Of a stretch of DNA of 64,000 bases, positions 35,418-44,110 are shown piece by piece. How positions within the stretch are numbered: the first letter of the stretch is position 1; each line of letters starts with the position of its first letter. The position numbers and the translations under genes are program-made. The stretch covers positions 1 through 64,000 of the forward strand of contig JADFZW010000018.1 in the NCBI GenBank assembly GCA_015232355.1, read 5' to 3'. The notes beneath the pieces were generated by a model. That model did not search any database. It was not told where the DNA came from and was given only the letters and a program-made list of their open reading frames with translations. The DNA comes from Oligoflexia bacterium. Its GTDB lineage: Bacteria; Bdellovibrionota; Bacteriovoracia; Bacteriovoracales; Bacteriovoracaceae.

Positions 35418-37058
35418 TTATTGTACATTAATAATAAAAGTAACATTAGCAGAAGTAACTGTAGTAGCTGTCTCTATTTTAGCTTGTTGTTGATCTGCAA
35501 ATGTTTGATTACGAGTCTGCTCTAATTTATTTACTAGATCCTGTAGGTTCATCATGGCCGCAGGATCTATCATTCCAGGAACAGGTCCTCCTGGTAAAGG
35601 TTGTCCAGGCATCATTGCACTTCCTGGATACATTACATTTGGATTATTATAACTAACAACTACTGTATCAGGAGAAATATAATTCATTCCTGTGCTACTA
35701 GGAATTAAAACTGCTGTCATCGGAGGAGGAGGTGGTGGTGGTAACATTCCTCCTGCTGCTCCTGCGGCCCCTGCTGCTCCAGCGGCCGCTACTCCACCAG
35801 TTGCACCAGCAGGTCCAGCTGCTCCAGCAACACTGGCCGGTCCTCTATCTACTACAACTTCTGCTTTTACAAATTGTCCACTGGCCTCCAACTTAAATCC
35901 TTGTGGTGGGATGTATTGTCCTGTCTTCATATCTATTCCACCTACATTAGGAGGAGGAATAAACACACCTGTATTTGAATCAAATGTACTTCCTGGTGGT
36001 GGTGGAATATAAAAACCCGTCTTCAAATCCACAAAACCACCTGGAGGTGGAGCATTCGCTTCTTTAGTTGTTGATGTTGATGCTGATTTTGAATCAGCAA
36101 CTTTTGTATCCGCAGATTTACTATCAGATTTACTATCAGTCGATGATGATTGAGATTGAGATTGAGATTGAGATTCAGATTGAGATTGAGATTGAGAAGC
36201 AGTAACCACCTTTACTTGAGCATCCAACATAGCAACGTTATTTACATTGGCAACTGATTTAGCAGAGACACCTGGAGGTACTGGTGAAGCAAAACTCTTT
36301 TTAGATTCTGTTTGTGCTTCCTTCATATCGGAATTATTTTTTAAACTTTCAAATTGAGAAGGGGAAATCTTCGCTGGTGGCGTAGAATTACCGTCTTTAA
36401 CCATTGAAACTTGTCCTTCACTAACTGTCTTTGCTTGCGGAGAATTTACTCTTGCTTCCATCCTTTGATAATCAACAGATTTACTCTCACCTGGAGCAAT
36501 TGGTCCCATCTTTACCTCTCCACTAAAAGTTAGAAGCGATGTTAAATTTGTTTCATTATTATATATAACCTGAAAATCAGTTCCTCGAATACCCAGTGCT
36601 GCTGATTGAGTTTTAATAAACAACTTACTATTTTCTCCTCCCTCTGCTTGCCCTTGTTTTAAATAATCTTTGGTAACCGTACTTCTGATTTGTCCTTTAA
36701 TAAGAGAAATAAGCCCAGGAGAATTTTTTTGATATTTACTAATCTCCATTTGGCTTTTGGGTCCCACATTCACCTGTGATTGATCAATGAAAACTAATTT
36801 CACAAAACTTTTGTCTTTAGTTTCGATGACACTTCCTTCAGTGACCCAATCATCTTTATTAAGCATTTTAAGATTGCCATTTTTTTCCTTAACCGCAACT
36901 TCTCCTCTCAAAACCACTGCTTTGGCAACATTGCCGGCAACATTGGTATTAGCATCCCCTGCAAATGCACTAGAATAACTCAGCAAAATTCCAATTGCCA
37001 CAATCACCATAAAAGATAACAAATTGAAAAAATGTTTTAAATTTTTCATTCTCTTCAT
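35418..37058 (-). CDS. FecR-domain protein with proline-rich and collagen-like tail
   Basis: 546 residues. A signal peptide (cleavage near AFA, about residue 33) leads to a FecR domain (about 45-190: VLRGEVAVKEKNG, DWVTEGSVIETK, SAALGIRGTDFQV). FecR domains bind glycan or partner proteins in the periplasm. The tail holds an SQSQSESQSQ run (DNA repeat 36149-36196), a three-fold repeat of the form DxxTGxYIPPPxG, a Gly-Ala collagen-like stretch (GPAGATGG, AGAAGAAGAAGG) and a run of seven prolines (GMLPPPPPPPM). The start ATG has GGAAGGAAG just upstream. First gene of the pair with the TPR barrel, possibly its regulator or surface partner. Confidence 0.8.
   Translation of the reverse strand: MKRMKNLKHFFNLLSFMVIVAIGILLSYSSAFAGDANTNVAGNVAKAVVLRGEVAVKEKNGNLKMLNKDDWVTEGSVIETKDKSFVKLVFIDQSQVNVGPKSQMEISKYQKNSPGLISLIKGQIRSTVTKDYLKQGQAEGGENSKLFIKTQSAALGIRGTDFQVIYNNETNLTSLLTFSGEVKMGPIAPGESKSVDYQRMEARVNSPQAKTVSEGQVSMVKDGNSTPPAKISPSQFESLKNNSDMKEAQTESKKSFASPVPPGVSAKSVANVNNVAMLDAQVKVVTASQSQSQSESQSQSQSQSSSTDSKSDSKSADTKVADSKSASTSTTKEANAPPPGGFVDLKTGFYIPPPPGSTFDSNTGVFIPPPNVGGIDMKTGQYIPPQGFKLEASGQFVKAEVVVDRGPASVAGAAGPAGATGGVAAAGAAGAAGAAGGMLPPPPPPPMTAVLIPSSTGMNYISPDTVVVSYNNPNVMYPGSAMMPGQPLPGGPVPGMIDPAAMMNLQDLVNKLEQTRNQTFADQQQAKIETATTVTSANVTFIINVQ
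36149..36196. repeat. GATTGA hexamer repeat coding (Ser-Gln)n
   Basis: Tandem ATTGAG/ATTCAG hexamers on the plus strand, read on the minus strand as alternating Ser and Gln in the FecR protein. Frame-neutral. Confidence 0.88.
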
Positions 37059-37074
37059 CTTCCTTCCTATTAAA

Positions 37075-37875
37075 TTACAACACCTTTAAACCAACCAAAA
37101 ATATAAGTGTATGTTCCTTAATATTACTCTTATCTTGATCCACATATATAGTTTTTACTTCTTTCTTTGTTCCACCCACTATTGTCATTTTATTGCTTTC
37201 AATAAATTTATACAATAGTTCCACGTACAATTCATGTCCATATATGGCCGGGGAATCTAGTCCAATACCTACTACATAACCAATCCCCTCATAAGTTAGT
37301 TTTTGATAAATATAAAAACTATCACCTGTAATCACACCTCTTTCAAAATACATTGATTGGATCGAGACCATAGGTCCAAGCAACAGGAATGGATATAGTT
37401 CGCTTACACTGTTTATATATTTTTTTAATTTTACAGGTATTAAATTAAAATCAGTAAAGTAGTATGTTAACTTAGGTCCAATAGTAAGACTCATCAAAAC
37501 ACCATAATCACTATCTATAGTTGAGTTTCCTACTCTTATATACACTGGTGGTAACTTTGTAAGTGTGGCATAGGATCCAATTGCAAAATCAAAATCACTA
37601 TATCGATATCCAATTGAAGAGGCAAAATCAAATCCTGTGTGCCACTTTTTAGGAGTTCTACCGTGAGTACGCATATGTGTTGCTGATCCACCTATGGCCG
37701 CTTTAAGATTCCATCCTTGAGATAGTGAATGATTCTCTTTTTGATTCTTATGTTTTGAAGTTTCAGCTGAGATATCAGTTGAAGAGGAAATTACTTCACC
37801 CATCCAAAATACAAAGGAAATAAAAAGAATAGTTAGTATGATTACAATATTTCTAATTTTCAATCTACCTCTCAT
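37075..37875 (-). CDS. Outer-membrane beta-barrel protein of unknown family
   Basis: 266 residues. One N-terminal hydrophobic helix (IRNIVIILTILFISFVFW) acts as signal. From about residue 50 there are alternating strand patterns with Tyr and Phe (GFDFASSIGYRYSDFDFAIGSY, GPKLTYYFTDF), as in an 8-to-10-stranded barrel, and the protein ends EHTLIFLVGLKVL. The annotated ATG has a weak ribosome-binding site; a TTG five codons in has AGAGG just ahead and is an alternative. Part of the minus-strand envelope block, 16 bp before the FecR gene start. Confidence 0.65.
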   Translation of the reverse strand: MRGRLKIRNIVIILTILFISFVFWMGEVISSSTDISAETSKHKNQKENHSLSQGWNLKAAIGGSATHMRTHGRTPKKWHTGFDFASSIGYRYSDFDFAIGSYATLTKLPPVYIRVGNSTIDSDYGVLMSLTIGPKLTYYFTDFNLIPVKLKKYINSVSELYPFLLLGPMVSIQSMYFERGVITGDSFYIYQKLTYEGIGYVVGIGLDSPAIYGHELYVELLYKFIESNKMTIVGGTKKEVKTIYVDQDKSNIKEHTLIFLVGLKVL

Positions 37876-37903
37876 TTCATCATTTCAATCATTTCAATTA
37901 AAT

Positions 37904-38578
37904 CTAAAATTCAACCATTAAAGAAATGGCCGGTAATAATTTAGCATTTGAAACATTTGCTGAAGGATATACAACCACCTTCCCCTCATAAAACCAAAAT
38001 AGTGTCATTGGATTTAAAATATGTCCTACAATCTTCAATGCTGAATTATTGCTATTAAGAAAAAACAGACTAACATTTTCCAAGAACACTCCTAAAATAC
38101 TACCCAAAACTGGTGTTTGATATAAATCCTGAACACTAGCTGGTTCAGTATAAATCTCTATTGTCGTTTCAAAGAGTGCACTCTGAAGTGCACTAAAAGC
38201 AAAGGATTGCACTCTTGAATATCCACTGGCCCTAAAATATAAGTATAATTGTGATCCTGAGATCGGATGAATAGTCCAATTCCAATAAGGTTCATCCTTG
38301 TCGAATACAAATCTTCCAAAATTATGACGATAATTACTAAGCGATCCTTCGTGAGTAAAAGTTTCCGGCTGAGACAAATAGTATGCCCCCCAATTAACCA
38401 CATATAACAATCCAACTCTTGTAAAATTTTCTTTTCTACTATGTTCACGATCAACATAGGTATATTGATATTTTACTTCTTTTTTTTCTGCATCTACTAT
38501 TGCAGATGCAGCTACAGCTACAACTTCATCTACAAATACAAACAACACTGCTAAAATTAATAATATTTTTATTGGCAT
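37904..38578 (-). CDS. DUF3943-like envelope protein
   Basis: 224 residues. A signal peptide (cleavage near VVA) precedes a domain that matches my memory of DUF3943: a long segment around NFGRFVFDKDEPYWNWTIHPISGSQ, then LYFRASGYSR, FETTIEIYTEPASVQDLYQTPVLGSILG. In that family the pattern GxxxY and a later PSxxDLxxTPxxGxxLG are conserved. Members are predicted outer-membrane or periplasmic proteins of unknown role. Same strand and close spacing as its neighbours (28 bp and 30 bp), so part of one envelope operon. Confidence 0.65.
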   Translation of the reverse strand: MPIKILLILAVLFVFVDEVVAVAASAIVDAEKKEVKYQYTYVDREHSRKENFTRVGLLYVVNWGAYYLSQPETFTHEGSLSNYRHNFGRFVFDKDEPYWNWTIHPISGSQLYLYFRASGYSRVQSFAFSALQSALFETTIEIYTEPASVQDLYQTPVLGSILGVFLENVSLFFLNSNNSALKIVGHILNPMTLFWFYEGKVVVYPSANVSNAKLLPAISLMVEF

Positions 38579-38608
38579 TATTATTATTACTCTTTTTTAT
38601 CTCATTTA

Positions 38609-39754
38609 TTAAAAAGCAATTCTAGCTCCAACGTTTAATCCCCATAGATCCTCTCCAATAGCATGATTTAGTTGTGTATAAACTTTCACAACCCATAAAT
38701 TAAATTGTGTGCCCACAAAATATCTTGCAAAATAGGAATTTGGTTTCCCATCATTTCCTAAATTAAGAGAGGCATCAGCGCTGATTCCATTAATAGTGTT
38801 CGTTTCATCTCTTGCAGTGATTGGACCAACAAGAGAGGCAGCTATCTTAGAGCTACCAGTATTAAAATCCATTCCCAAACCACCAAAGAGAGTTAGCACA
38901 TATAAAAATTGAGCATTAGTAGATATTTCAAGAGGAATAGTTGTGACAGAAACATCCGATTCTACCACTGCCTTTCCAGTAAAATTAGCAACCACAGTTC
39001 GTAGTATTGAAGAACTATCAGCAACATCTTTATTTTTAGTTATCGCATAATCTTGAGACATAGAAATTTTTGTTGATCCATGATCAAATCCAGTGGTTAT
39101 ATCCAATCCACCCCATTTAAAGAAAACAGGTACGCTAAAACCATCATAAATCTTATACTGAACATGCATACCAAAGGAACTTAATTTCCCAGTAAGATTT
39201 TTTATTGATGGTAAATTATAGCTCATATAATTCACAAACAAACTCATTTTCTTAAAATCAATAAGATCAAAGAGCACTGGCATATCATCAAAAAATTTTA
39301 AATTCATTCCGGCCATTATTGATACTTGCAAACCTACACCTTTAAATTTTTGTAGATCTACACTACCTGACATCAAATCTCCTAGTTTATATGGCCCTGT
39401 ATCTGCTCCTAATCCCACACCTGCACCAACAATAAATATATCCGGATTTGTAGCATAATCTGTCCCCAATCCTTTCAAAGCAATTGCTTGTGAGTTTGCC
39501 ATCGCTGAAGGATAAGTCGAAGTATCCGCACTTGGTAACTTTGCATTTACATCATCTTCGATCGCTGTAAACATCCCGAGTATATCAGCCTGACCACCTG
39601 TAGGAACATTACCAGTATTAATATTAGTTATTCTAAAAGGTTTATTGGCAGCATAAGAATCAATAGAATAAAACAAAAAATTACTAATTACACTAACTGA
39701 AATAAGTAATGAAATAATTAAAAAAACAAGTATAGTAGTAAGAGGAATACGCAT
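38609..39754 (-). CDS. Predicted outer-membrane beta-barrel protein
   Basis: 381 residues. N-terminal hydrophobic segment (LTTILVFLIISLLISVSVI) with cleavage perhaps after SYA. The mature part is rich in Gly, Asp, Val and aromatic residues in alternating strands (GVGLQVSIMAGMN, VNYMSYNLPS, FARYFVGTQFNLWVVKVYTQLN) and ends GLNVGARIAF, with a terminal Phe as the barrel-assembly signal requires. No named family. First gene of the minus-strand envelope run from here to 33.7 kb, with its promoter in the 136-bp gap before it. Confidence 0.65.
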   Translation of the reverse strand: MRIPLTTILVFLIISLLISVSVISNFLFYSIDSYAANKPFRITNINTGNVPTGGQADILGMFTAIEDDVNAKLPSADTSTYPSAMANSQAIALKGLGTDYATNPDIFIVGAGVGLGADTGPYKLGDLMSGSVDLQKFKGVGLQVSIMAGMNLKFFDDMPVLFDLIDFKKMSLFVNYMSYNLPSIKNLTGKLSSFGMHVQYKIYDGFSVPVFFKWGGLDITTGFDHGSTKISMSQDYAITKNKDVADSSSILRTVVANFTGKAVVESDVSVTTIPLEISTNAQFLYVLTLFGGLGMDFNTGSSKIAASLVGPITARDETNTINGISADASLNLGNDGKPNSYFARYFVGTQFNLWVVKVYTQLNHAIGEDLWGLNVGARIAF

Positions 39755-39890
39755 AGTGATCCTTACTCATCATAATATGATAATAGATGTAATAGATATA
39801 AACTATAGCTATAGAGTAAGGGAAAAATTTAAAGAAGAAAATAAAAATACTTACAATGAATTATATTGTTGATGGTTTTACTTTAGTTTA

Positions 39891-40847
39891 TTACTTATTG
39901 TTGATTGATAACCAATCAAGCAAATCTGAACCAAGTAAAGTAAAGACATCCCAGACTGAAGCTGAGACTTCCTGGCAATTTTCTGGACTTGCCGAAGCAA
40001 TGGCAATTATTCTCCACTCTCCAGAGGGTAATTTATAAAACAGTGGCGCGCCACTGTCTCCACTACATGTTCCTTTATTCTCATCACCTATATATAATTT
40101 GGATGTTTTATAATTATAACCTCTAGTAATACTTCCTACTTTCTTCTTGCTACTTACTTTCTCGCTTCCGATTCCAAATCCTACAATTCTTACTCTTAGT
40201 TTTGGATTCTTCCGCTTATTACTTTTACTTCCATTTTTATTATTGTTATTGTTATTGTTTGAAAAAATACTCTCAATCTCTTCTTTAGTTGAAATTTTTA
40301 CTAACTCAGAATCTGCAATGTTTGCCTCTTTTGCTAAGATAATATAACCAATATCACGCTGAGGTCCATCGAACCAATTTACATCATTTTTTAATTTTTC
40401 CTCGGTAAAATCTCCAAAGGAATCATGCTTTCTAACACTCTTAATTTTCAGCCAGTTATTTTCATCATTAAAACTACTCTCATTCCCATCTCCAACATAT
40501 ACTTTTGTGTTTATGATAAAATCTTTCAGGTCACTATCGCTGCTCCCATATAAACAATGTGCTGCTGTTAAAATCATTTTTTTATTTACTAGCACTCCAG
40601 TGCACAGTTTGTTTTGATGATTTTTTATGGCCACAACATTTCGCCAATTCATCTCCTGAGGATAACATGGATCATAGCTTTCAAGAGAATTTCCTCCAAC
40701 AATACAACCAGGAATAACATCTACATCAGCATCTTCCGCTTTATTATCATCTCCACTAGCATTTATATTACCATCATTTTTATATACGTTACAACCAACT
40801 AACAACATCAACAATATCATCATCATCATTATCAAAATACGTTTCAT
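39891..40847 (-). CDS. Trypsin-like serine protease lipoprotein
   Basis: 318 residues. A lipoprotein signal with lipobox LLVGC (Cys19) follows a poly-Met stretch coded by a CAT repeat. The protease domain has the chymotrypsin-fold triad: His97 in TAAHC, Asp165 in QRDIGYIIL, and Ser265 in GTCSGDSGAP. A low-complexity insert SNNNNNNNKNGSKSNKRKN (ATT-type repeat, about 40210-40265) lies in a loop between strands. Cys residues around the active site suggest disulphides. Lipid-anchored, it would sit in the outer membrane or at the surface. A 16-bp palindrome lies 18 bp upstream of its start. Confidence 0.9.
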   Translation of the reverse strand: MKRILIMMMMILLMLLVGCNVYKNDGNINASGDDNKAEDADVDVIPGCIVGGNSLESYDPCYPQEMNWRNVVAIKNHQNKLCTGVLVNKKMILTAAHCLYGSSDSDLKDFIINTKVYVGDGNESSFNDENNWLKIKSVRKHDSFGDFTEEKLKNDVNWFDGPQRDIGYIILAKEANIADSELVKISTKEEIESIFSNNNNNNNKNGSKSNKRKNPKLRVRIVGFGIGSEKVSSKKKVGSITRGYNYKTSKLYIGDENKGTCSGDSGAPLFYKLPSGEWRIIAIASASPENCQEVSASVWDVFTLLGSDLLDWLSINNK

Positions 40848-40864
40848 TAAATTAAACTCCTATT

Positions 40865-40880
40865 AATCGAATATTCGATT
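40865..40880. promoter_or_regulatory. Perfect 16-bp palindrome, candidate operator
   Basis: AATCGAATATTCGATT reads the same on both strands. It lies 18-33 bases upstream of the serine protease start, inside the 164-bp gap shared with the divergent 41012 gene. Position and symmetry suit a dimeric repressor or activator. No factor can be named. Confidence 0.55.
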
Positions 40881-41011
40881 TGAATAACATATATTATATT
40901 CCTTCCATTTTCTCAAAGCTTTTACTTGATTTTTTTTTGTTTTATATGCTAATGCTCAAGTAATGTATTTGCCTATACTTTTTACACTCTAGAAAAAGGA
41001 TTAAGTAAACA

Positions 41012-41686
41012 ATGCAACAAAAAAAGATTTATAAATTATTTTTTCTTTTCGCTCTATTCTCATTTTCAGCACTGGCCTTAGCGAAATCTACTACAACTGA
41101 AATCAGTAGAGCAAAAATCGAACAACCAATGATCTCTGGAAGTTGTAAATTACTAGGTAAAAATAAAGTTCTAATCTCCAAAGATAGAGATTCATTTTCA
41201 ATTCAATTCGATAATTTTGGTTTTGATAACAGTAACAGCAACAGTAATACTTCCAACAAATCAAAACGTATCAACTGTACTGTAGCTATGCCCGTTGTGG
41301 TTTCTAAAAATATTAATGTCTCACTACCATCTCAAATAAGTTGGCACTTTGATTCGAATTTAGGTTCAAATGATGAAATTATTTTTAAAAGTGAATACTT
41401 CTTCGCTGGCGAAACAGCAACTAACGAAACAATAGTGGAAAAACTACTTTCCAATGAAAGTGGAAAAATAACTCTTACCAACAACTTATCCGCTAACGTA
41501 AAAACTAAGGCAAAAACTAAAATTGAACATAATATTAATGATTGTGGAAAATCAAAAATTTTTAGAATTAATTTAAGTCTTATGCTAAAAAAATTAGAAA
41601 CAAAGCATGGGTTTATTAAACTAAAGATGGCAACTGCTAAAACAAAAGATGCCATCAAATTTATCTCTCATCATTGCAATCAATAG
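41012..41686 (+). CDS. Small exported protein, DUF4360-like
   Basis: 224 residues. A clear signal peptide ending ALA (about residue 24). The mature protein resembles DUF4360 in order: SGSCKLLGKNKVLISKDRDSF, FSIQFDNFGF, an RINCTVAMPV strand with Cys, then SEYFFAG. DUF4360 proteins are secreted beta proteins of unknown function. A SNSNSNTSN insert (DNA hexamer-like repeat) lies in the first third. Cys pairs suggest disulphides. It stands alone and converges with the next gene. Confidence 0.6.
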   Translation: MQQKKIYKLFFLFALFSFSALALAKSTTTEISRAKIEQPMISGSCKLLGKNKVLISKDRDSFSIQFDNFGFDNSNSNSNTSNKSKRINCTVAMPVVVSKNINVSLPSQISWHFDSNLGSNDEIIFKSEYFFAGETATNETIVEKLLSNESGKITLTNNLSANVKTKAKTKIEHNINDCGKSKIFRINLSLMLKKLETKHGFIKLKMATAKTKDAIKFISHHCNQ

Positions 41687-41698
41687 TTGCAATCAATA
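41674..41698. repeat. 13-bp tandem duplication carrying both convergent stops
   Basis: TTGCAATCAATA occurs at 41674-41685 and 41687-41698. The first copy holds the TAG of the plus-strand gene (41684-41686); the second holds the TGA of the minus-strand gene (complement 41693-41695). Confidence 0.85.
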
Positions 41699-42490
41699 AC
41701 CAAAAAAGTATGTAAAATACTTACCCTTGTTTTTAAATCTTACACAAGCAAGATTGTTACCTGTTGCTGTGTAAAATAGCATGCAGTCTCGATATGCTTC
41801 CGGATAGGTTGTAGTTGTACCATTATAATTATATGCAGTGACCTCTCCATCATAGGGAGCATTTTTTATGAAGATAATTCCAGACATCACACTATTTGTA
41901 AAATTCGGACGATTGATTGCCAGTTGAACTGTATAAATTTTGTCTGCCTCTATTGGAGCAGGTATGCACTTCGCATCTCCAATCATTACTGAAGACATTG
42001 AATTGCCATTAATAGGAAACATACACAAAGGATAATCTATAATTGACGACTTAACTTGAAATAAAATCTTAGTGGAGTTGCTTTCATTGCTTAAACAAAC
42101 ATTATATTCTCCAACCAAAGAAGCATTGTTATTATATTTTGGTGGATTCATATTACAATGAGCAAATTCGGCCGGTAGATTAAGCGAACCGGAGTTAGTA
42201 GAAATATTAGTAGTTGTAGAGGGAGTACCTGAAGTTCCTCCACTATTTATAGTGCTTGTATTGCTATTATTTGAATTATTAGAATTATTAGAAGTACCAC
42301 TAGTACCGCTCATCCCAGTACCAGTACCAGTACCATTGCTATCTTTGCTATAATCACCAATACTAACTATTCTTCTTCTCTCCGTTGGTTGATCACAAGA
42401 AACAAAGATACTCACAATAAAAATATGTATAAACATGAAAATGAATATGAATTTAATATTTTTCATTAAAAATCCGAGTAATAAGTTCAT
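41693..42490 (-). CDS. Exported lipoprotein with Gly/Ser/Asn repeats
   Basis: 265 residues. The start ATG at 42490 follows GGGAGGAGTAG, a very strong ribosome-binding site, so the first eight residues (MNLLLGFL) are likely real. The signal ends in a lipobox IFVSC. A long disordered linker of TGTGTGMSGTSGTSNNSNNSN repeats follows, then a Cys-bearing beta domain (about 100-265) with no family that I recognise. Cys spacing (FAHCNMNPP, YNVCLSN, PLCMFP, AKCIPAP, RDCMLF, LACVRF) suggests three disulphides. Likely a surface lipoprotein on a flexible stalk. Confidence 0.65.
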   Translation of the reverse strand: MNLLLGFLMKNIKFIFIFMFIHIFIVSIFVSCDQPTERRRIVSIGDYSKDSNGTGTGTGMSGTSGTSNNSNNSNNSNTSTINSGGTSGTPSTTTNISTNSGSLNLPAEFAHCNMNPPKYNNNASLVGEYNVCLSNESNSTKILFQVKSSIIDYPLCMFPINGNSMSSVMIGDAKCIPAPIEADKIYTVQLAINRPNFTNSVMSGIIFIKNAPYDGEVTAYNYNGTTTTYPEAYRDCMLFYTATGNNLACVRFKNKGKYFTYFFGY

Positions 42491-42817
42491 CTACTCCTCC
42501 CAATTAGCAATACCTCTTCTAGTATTGACTTATAACCTAACAATCATATCGGAAAGAATAAAAAAACCTTTATAGTCTTTTATCGTCTTCCGGTTGCCTC
42601 AAATATCTATCACTATTTCTTGCGGCCATTATTTTTTTCTCTCCCCCCTTACTCAACAGATCCTATTGAAATAATTATAAAATCAATAATTATTACAAAT
42701 TAAATAGTCAAATAGTCGTAGTAAAATCCTTAACTATTATAAACTTAAAATCATGATAAGCATTTCTTGCTTAAATTTTATAAATAAAATTTATTTTAAT
42801 TTTTTTAGCTTTAAATT
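42491..42817. promoter_or_regulatory. 327-bp divergent intergenic region
   Basis: No gene seen on either strand. It must carry promoters for the lipoprotein (minus) and the type I secretion operon (plus). The right third is nearly all A/T with a weak inverted repeat around AAATTTTATAAATAAAATTTA near 42775-42795. I looked for a short double-glycine leader peptide that could be the transporter's cargo and did not find a convincing one. Confidence 0.45.
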
Positions 42818-44095
42818 ATGAATATAGAAAAAAAAGAAGACGAAAAAGAAGAAAAGAAACCATCCTTTTTCAGAGAAGAGGTAATTCAAAACCAAAGCGA
42901 AATTTGGGGAGGAATTATTGTCAATCATCCACCGAGATATGCTTTATACACAGGGGTATCTTTCTTCACCATTTTAGGAATTATTCTTTTTATTGTTTTA
43001 GGCGAATACTCTCGCAAAGAACAAGCTATAGGTTATCTAGTTCCCGATAAAGGACTTGTCCGTGTTTACTCATCTCAAAGTGGAGTGCTTACTAAAATTA
43101 GTATAAAAGAGGGTGATATCGTTAAAAAAAATGCTCCCATTGCAAGCGTAGTGATGGAACAAGCAAACTCAACTGGACATCAAGTAGGCAAATTAATGTT
43201 ATCAGAAGTTACAAGAGAGATTGAATTTTTAGAAGATCGAATTGATAGTGCCAAGAAAAATTTGCAGACAACTCTTGAACAAACCAATGAGAAGATAACT
43301 GGTCTTACTCGTGAAATTGAAAATCTCAATCAACAACAAAAACTAGTAAAAAACCAAGTGGTGATTGCTGAAAATGGTGTAAAAAAAATTAAACCTTTTC
43401 TTGGTACTTCCGTTTCCAAAGTTACTTTTGAAGAAAAAACTAATATTTATCTGGCCACAAAAGTGCAACTTTCAAATATCGAATATCAAATTATCTCTAA
43501 ACAAAATGAATTAAAGCAAACCATCGCCAGTAAGAATTTAACTCTTACTGAAGGCAATAGTCGAATATTAGAATTACAATCTAGTTTATCTAATTTAAAA
43601 CAAAAACACTTAACCTCTGAGGGAAATTATACCACTACTGTTATAGCTCCTATCGATGGAAAAATTTCTGCAATTCAAATTAAAGAGGGACAATATGTAA
43701 ATACTAATGCTCCACTATTTACTATCATCCCTATCGATGCAAAATTGCAAGCAGAATTATTTGTACCTACACGAGCGATTGGACTTGTAGAAGTTGGTCA
43801 AGAGGTAAAAATTAAATACGATGCCTTTCCTTATCAAAAATATGGTATCTACTCTGGAATAATTTCTGAATTAACCAAAACAGTACTACTACCAGGAGAA
43901 TTAAATTTTCCTCCCAATACCACTGAACCAGTCTATCGTCTTATTGTTAAACTTAAAGATAGTACTGTTTCTGCCTATGGAAAAAAGATCCCTCTACAAG
44001 TAGGCATGTCTCTTCATGCAATTATCCTTTTTGATAAAAGATCAATATTTGAATGGGTCATGGATCCTATCTACTCGATGAGAGGAACACTATGA
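42818..44095 (+). CDS. HlyD-family membrane fusion protein of type I secretion
   Basis: 425 residues. A short charged head, then one membrane helix (about 45-68), a lipoyl/barrel half (VRVYSSQSGVLTKISIKEGDIVKK), a long coiled-coil hairpin (about 125-260) and the returning half (TTVIAPIDGKISAIQIKEGQYV). This is the layout of HlyD/CvaA-type periplasmic adaptors that join an inner-membrane ABC transporter to TolC. The ABC gene follows at once and the TolC gene lies convergent, so the three make one secretion system. The stop lies in a 14-bp duplicated junction. Confidence 0.9.
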   Translation: MNIEKKEDEKEEKKPSFFREEVIQNQSEIWGGIIVNHPPRYALYTGVSFFTILGIILFIVLGEYSRKEQAIGYLVPDKGLVRVYSSQSGVLTKISIKEGDIVKKNAPIASVVMEQANSTGHQVGKLMLSEVTREIEFLEDRIDSAKKNLQTTLEQTNEKITGLTREIENLNQQQKLVKNQVVIAENGVKKIKPFLGTSVSKVTFEEKTNIYLATKVQLSNIEYQIISKQNELKQTIASKNLTLTEGNSRILELQSSLSNLKQKHLTSEGNYTTTVIAPIDGKISAIQIKEGQYVNTNAPLFTIIPIDAKLQAELFVPTRAIGLVEVGQEVKIKYDAFPYQKYGIYSGIISELTKTVLLPGELNFPPNTTEPVYRLIVKLKDSTVSAYGKKIPLQVGMSLHAIILFDKRSIFEWVMDPIYSMRGTL

Positions 44096-44110
44096 AAGGA
44101 ACGCTATGAA
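44083..44110 (+). promoter_or_regulatory. 14-bp duplicated stop/start junction with a 5-codon minicistron
   Basis: AGGAACACTATGAA at 44083-44096 and AGGAACGCTATGAA at 44097-44110. The first ATG overlaps the HlyD stop in ATGA and opens a five-codon frame (MKGTL). Its stop overlaps the ABC gene start at 44106, again in ATGA. The AGGAA in each copy serves as ribosome-binding site. Confidence 0.8.

Noticed and set aside
35720..35830. ActA-like actin-recruiting poly-Pro segment
   Set aside because: Seven prolines without flanking acidic EVH1-type FPPPP repeats; not enough to claim.
35692..36012. Open frame on the plus strand rich in Pro/Ala/Gly opposite the FecR gene
   Set aside because: It is the antisense image of the Gly-Ala and Pro runs of the FecR tail; no ribosome-binding site or signal of its own.
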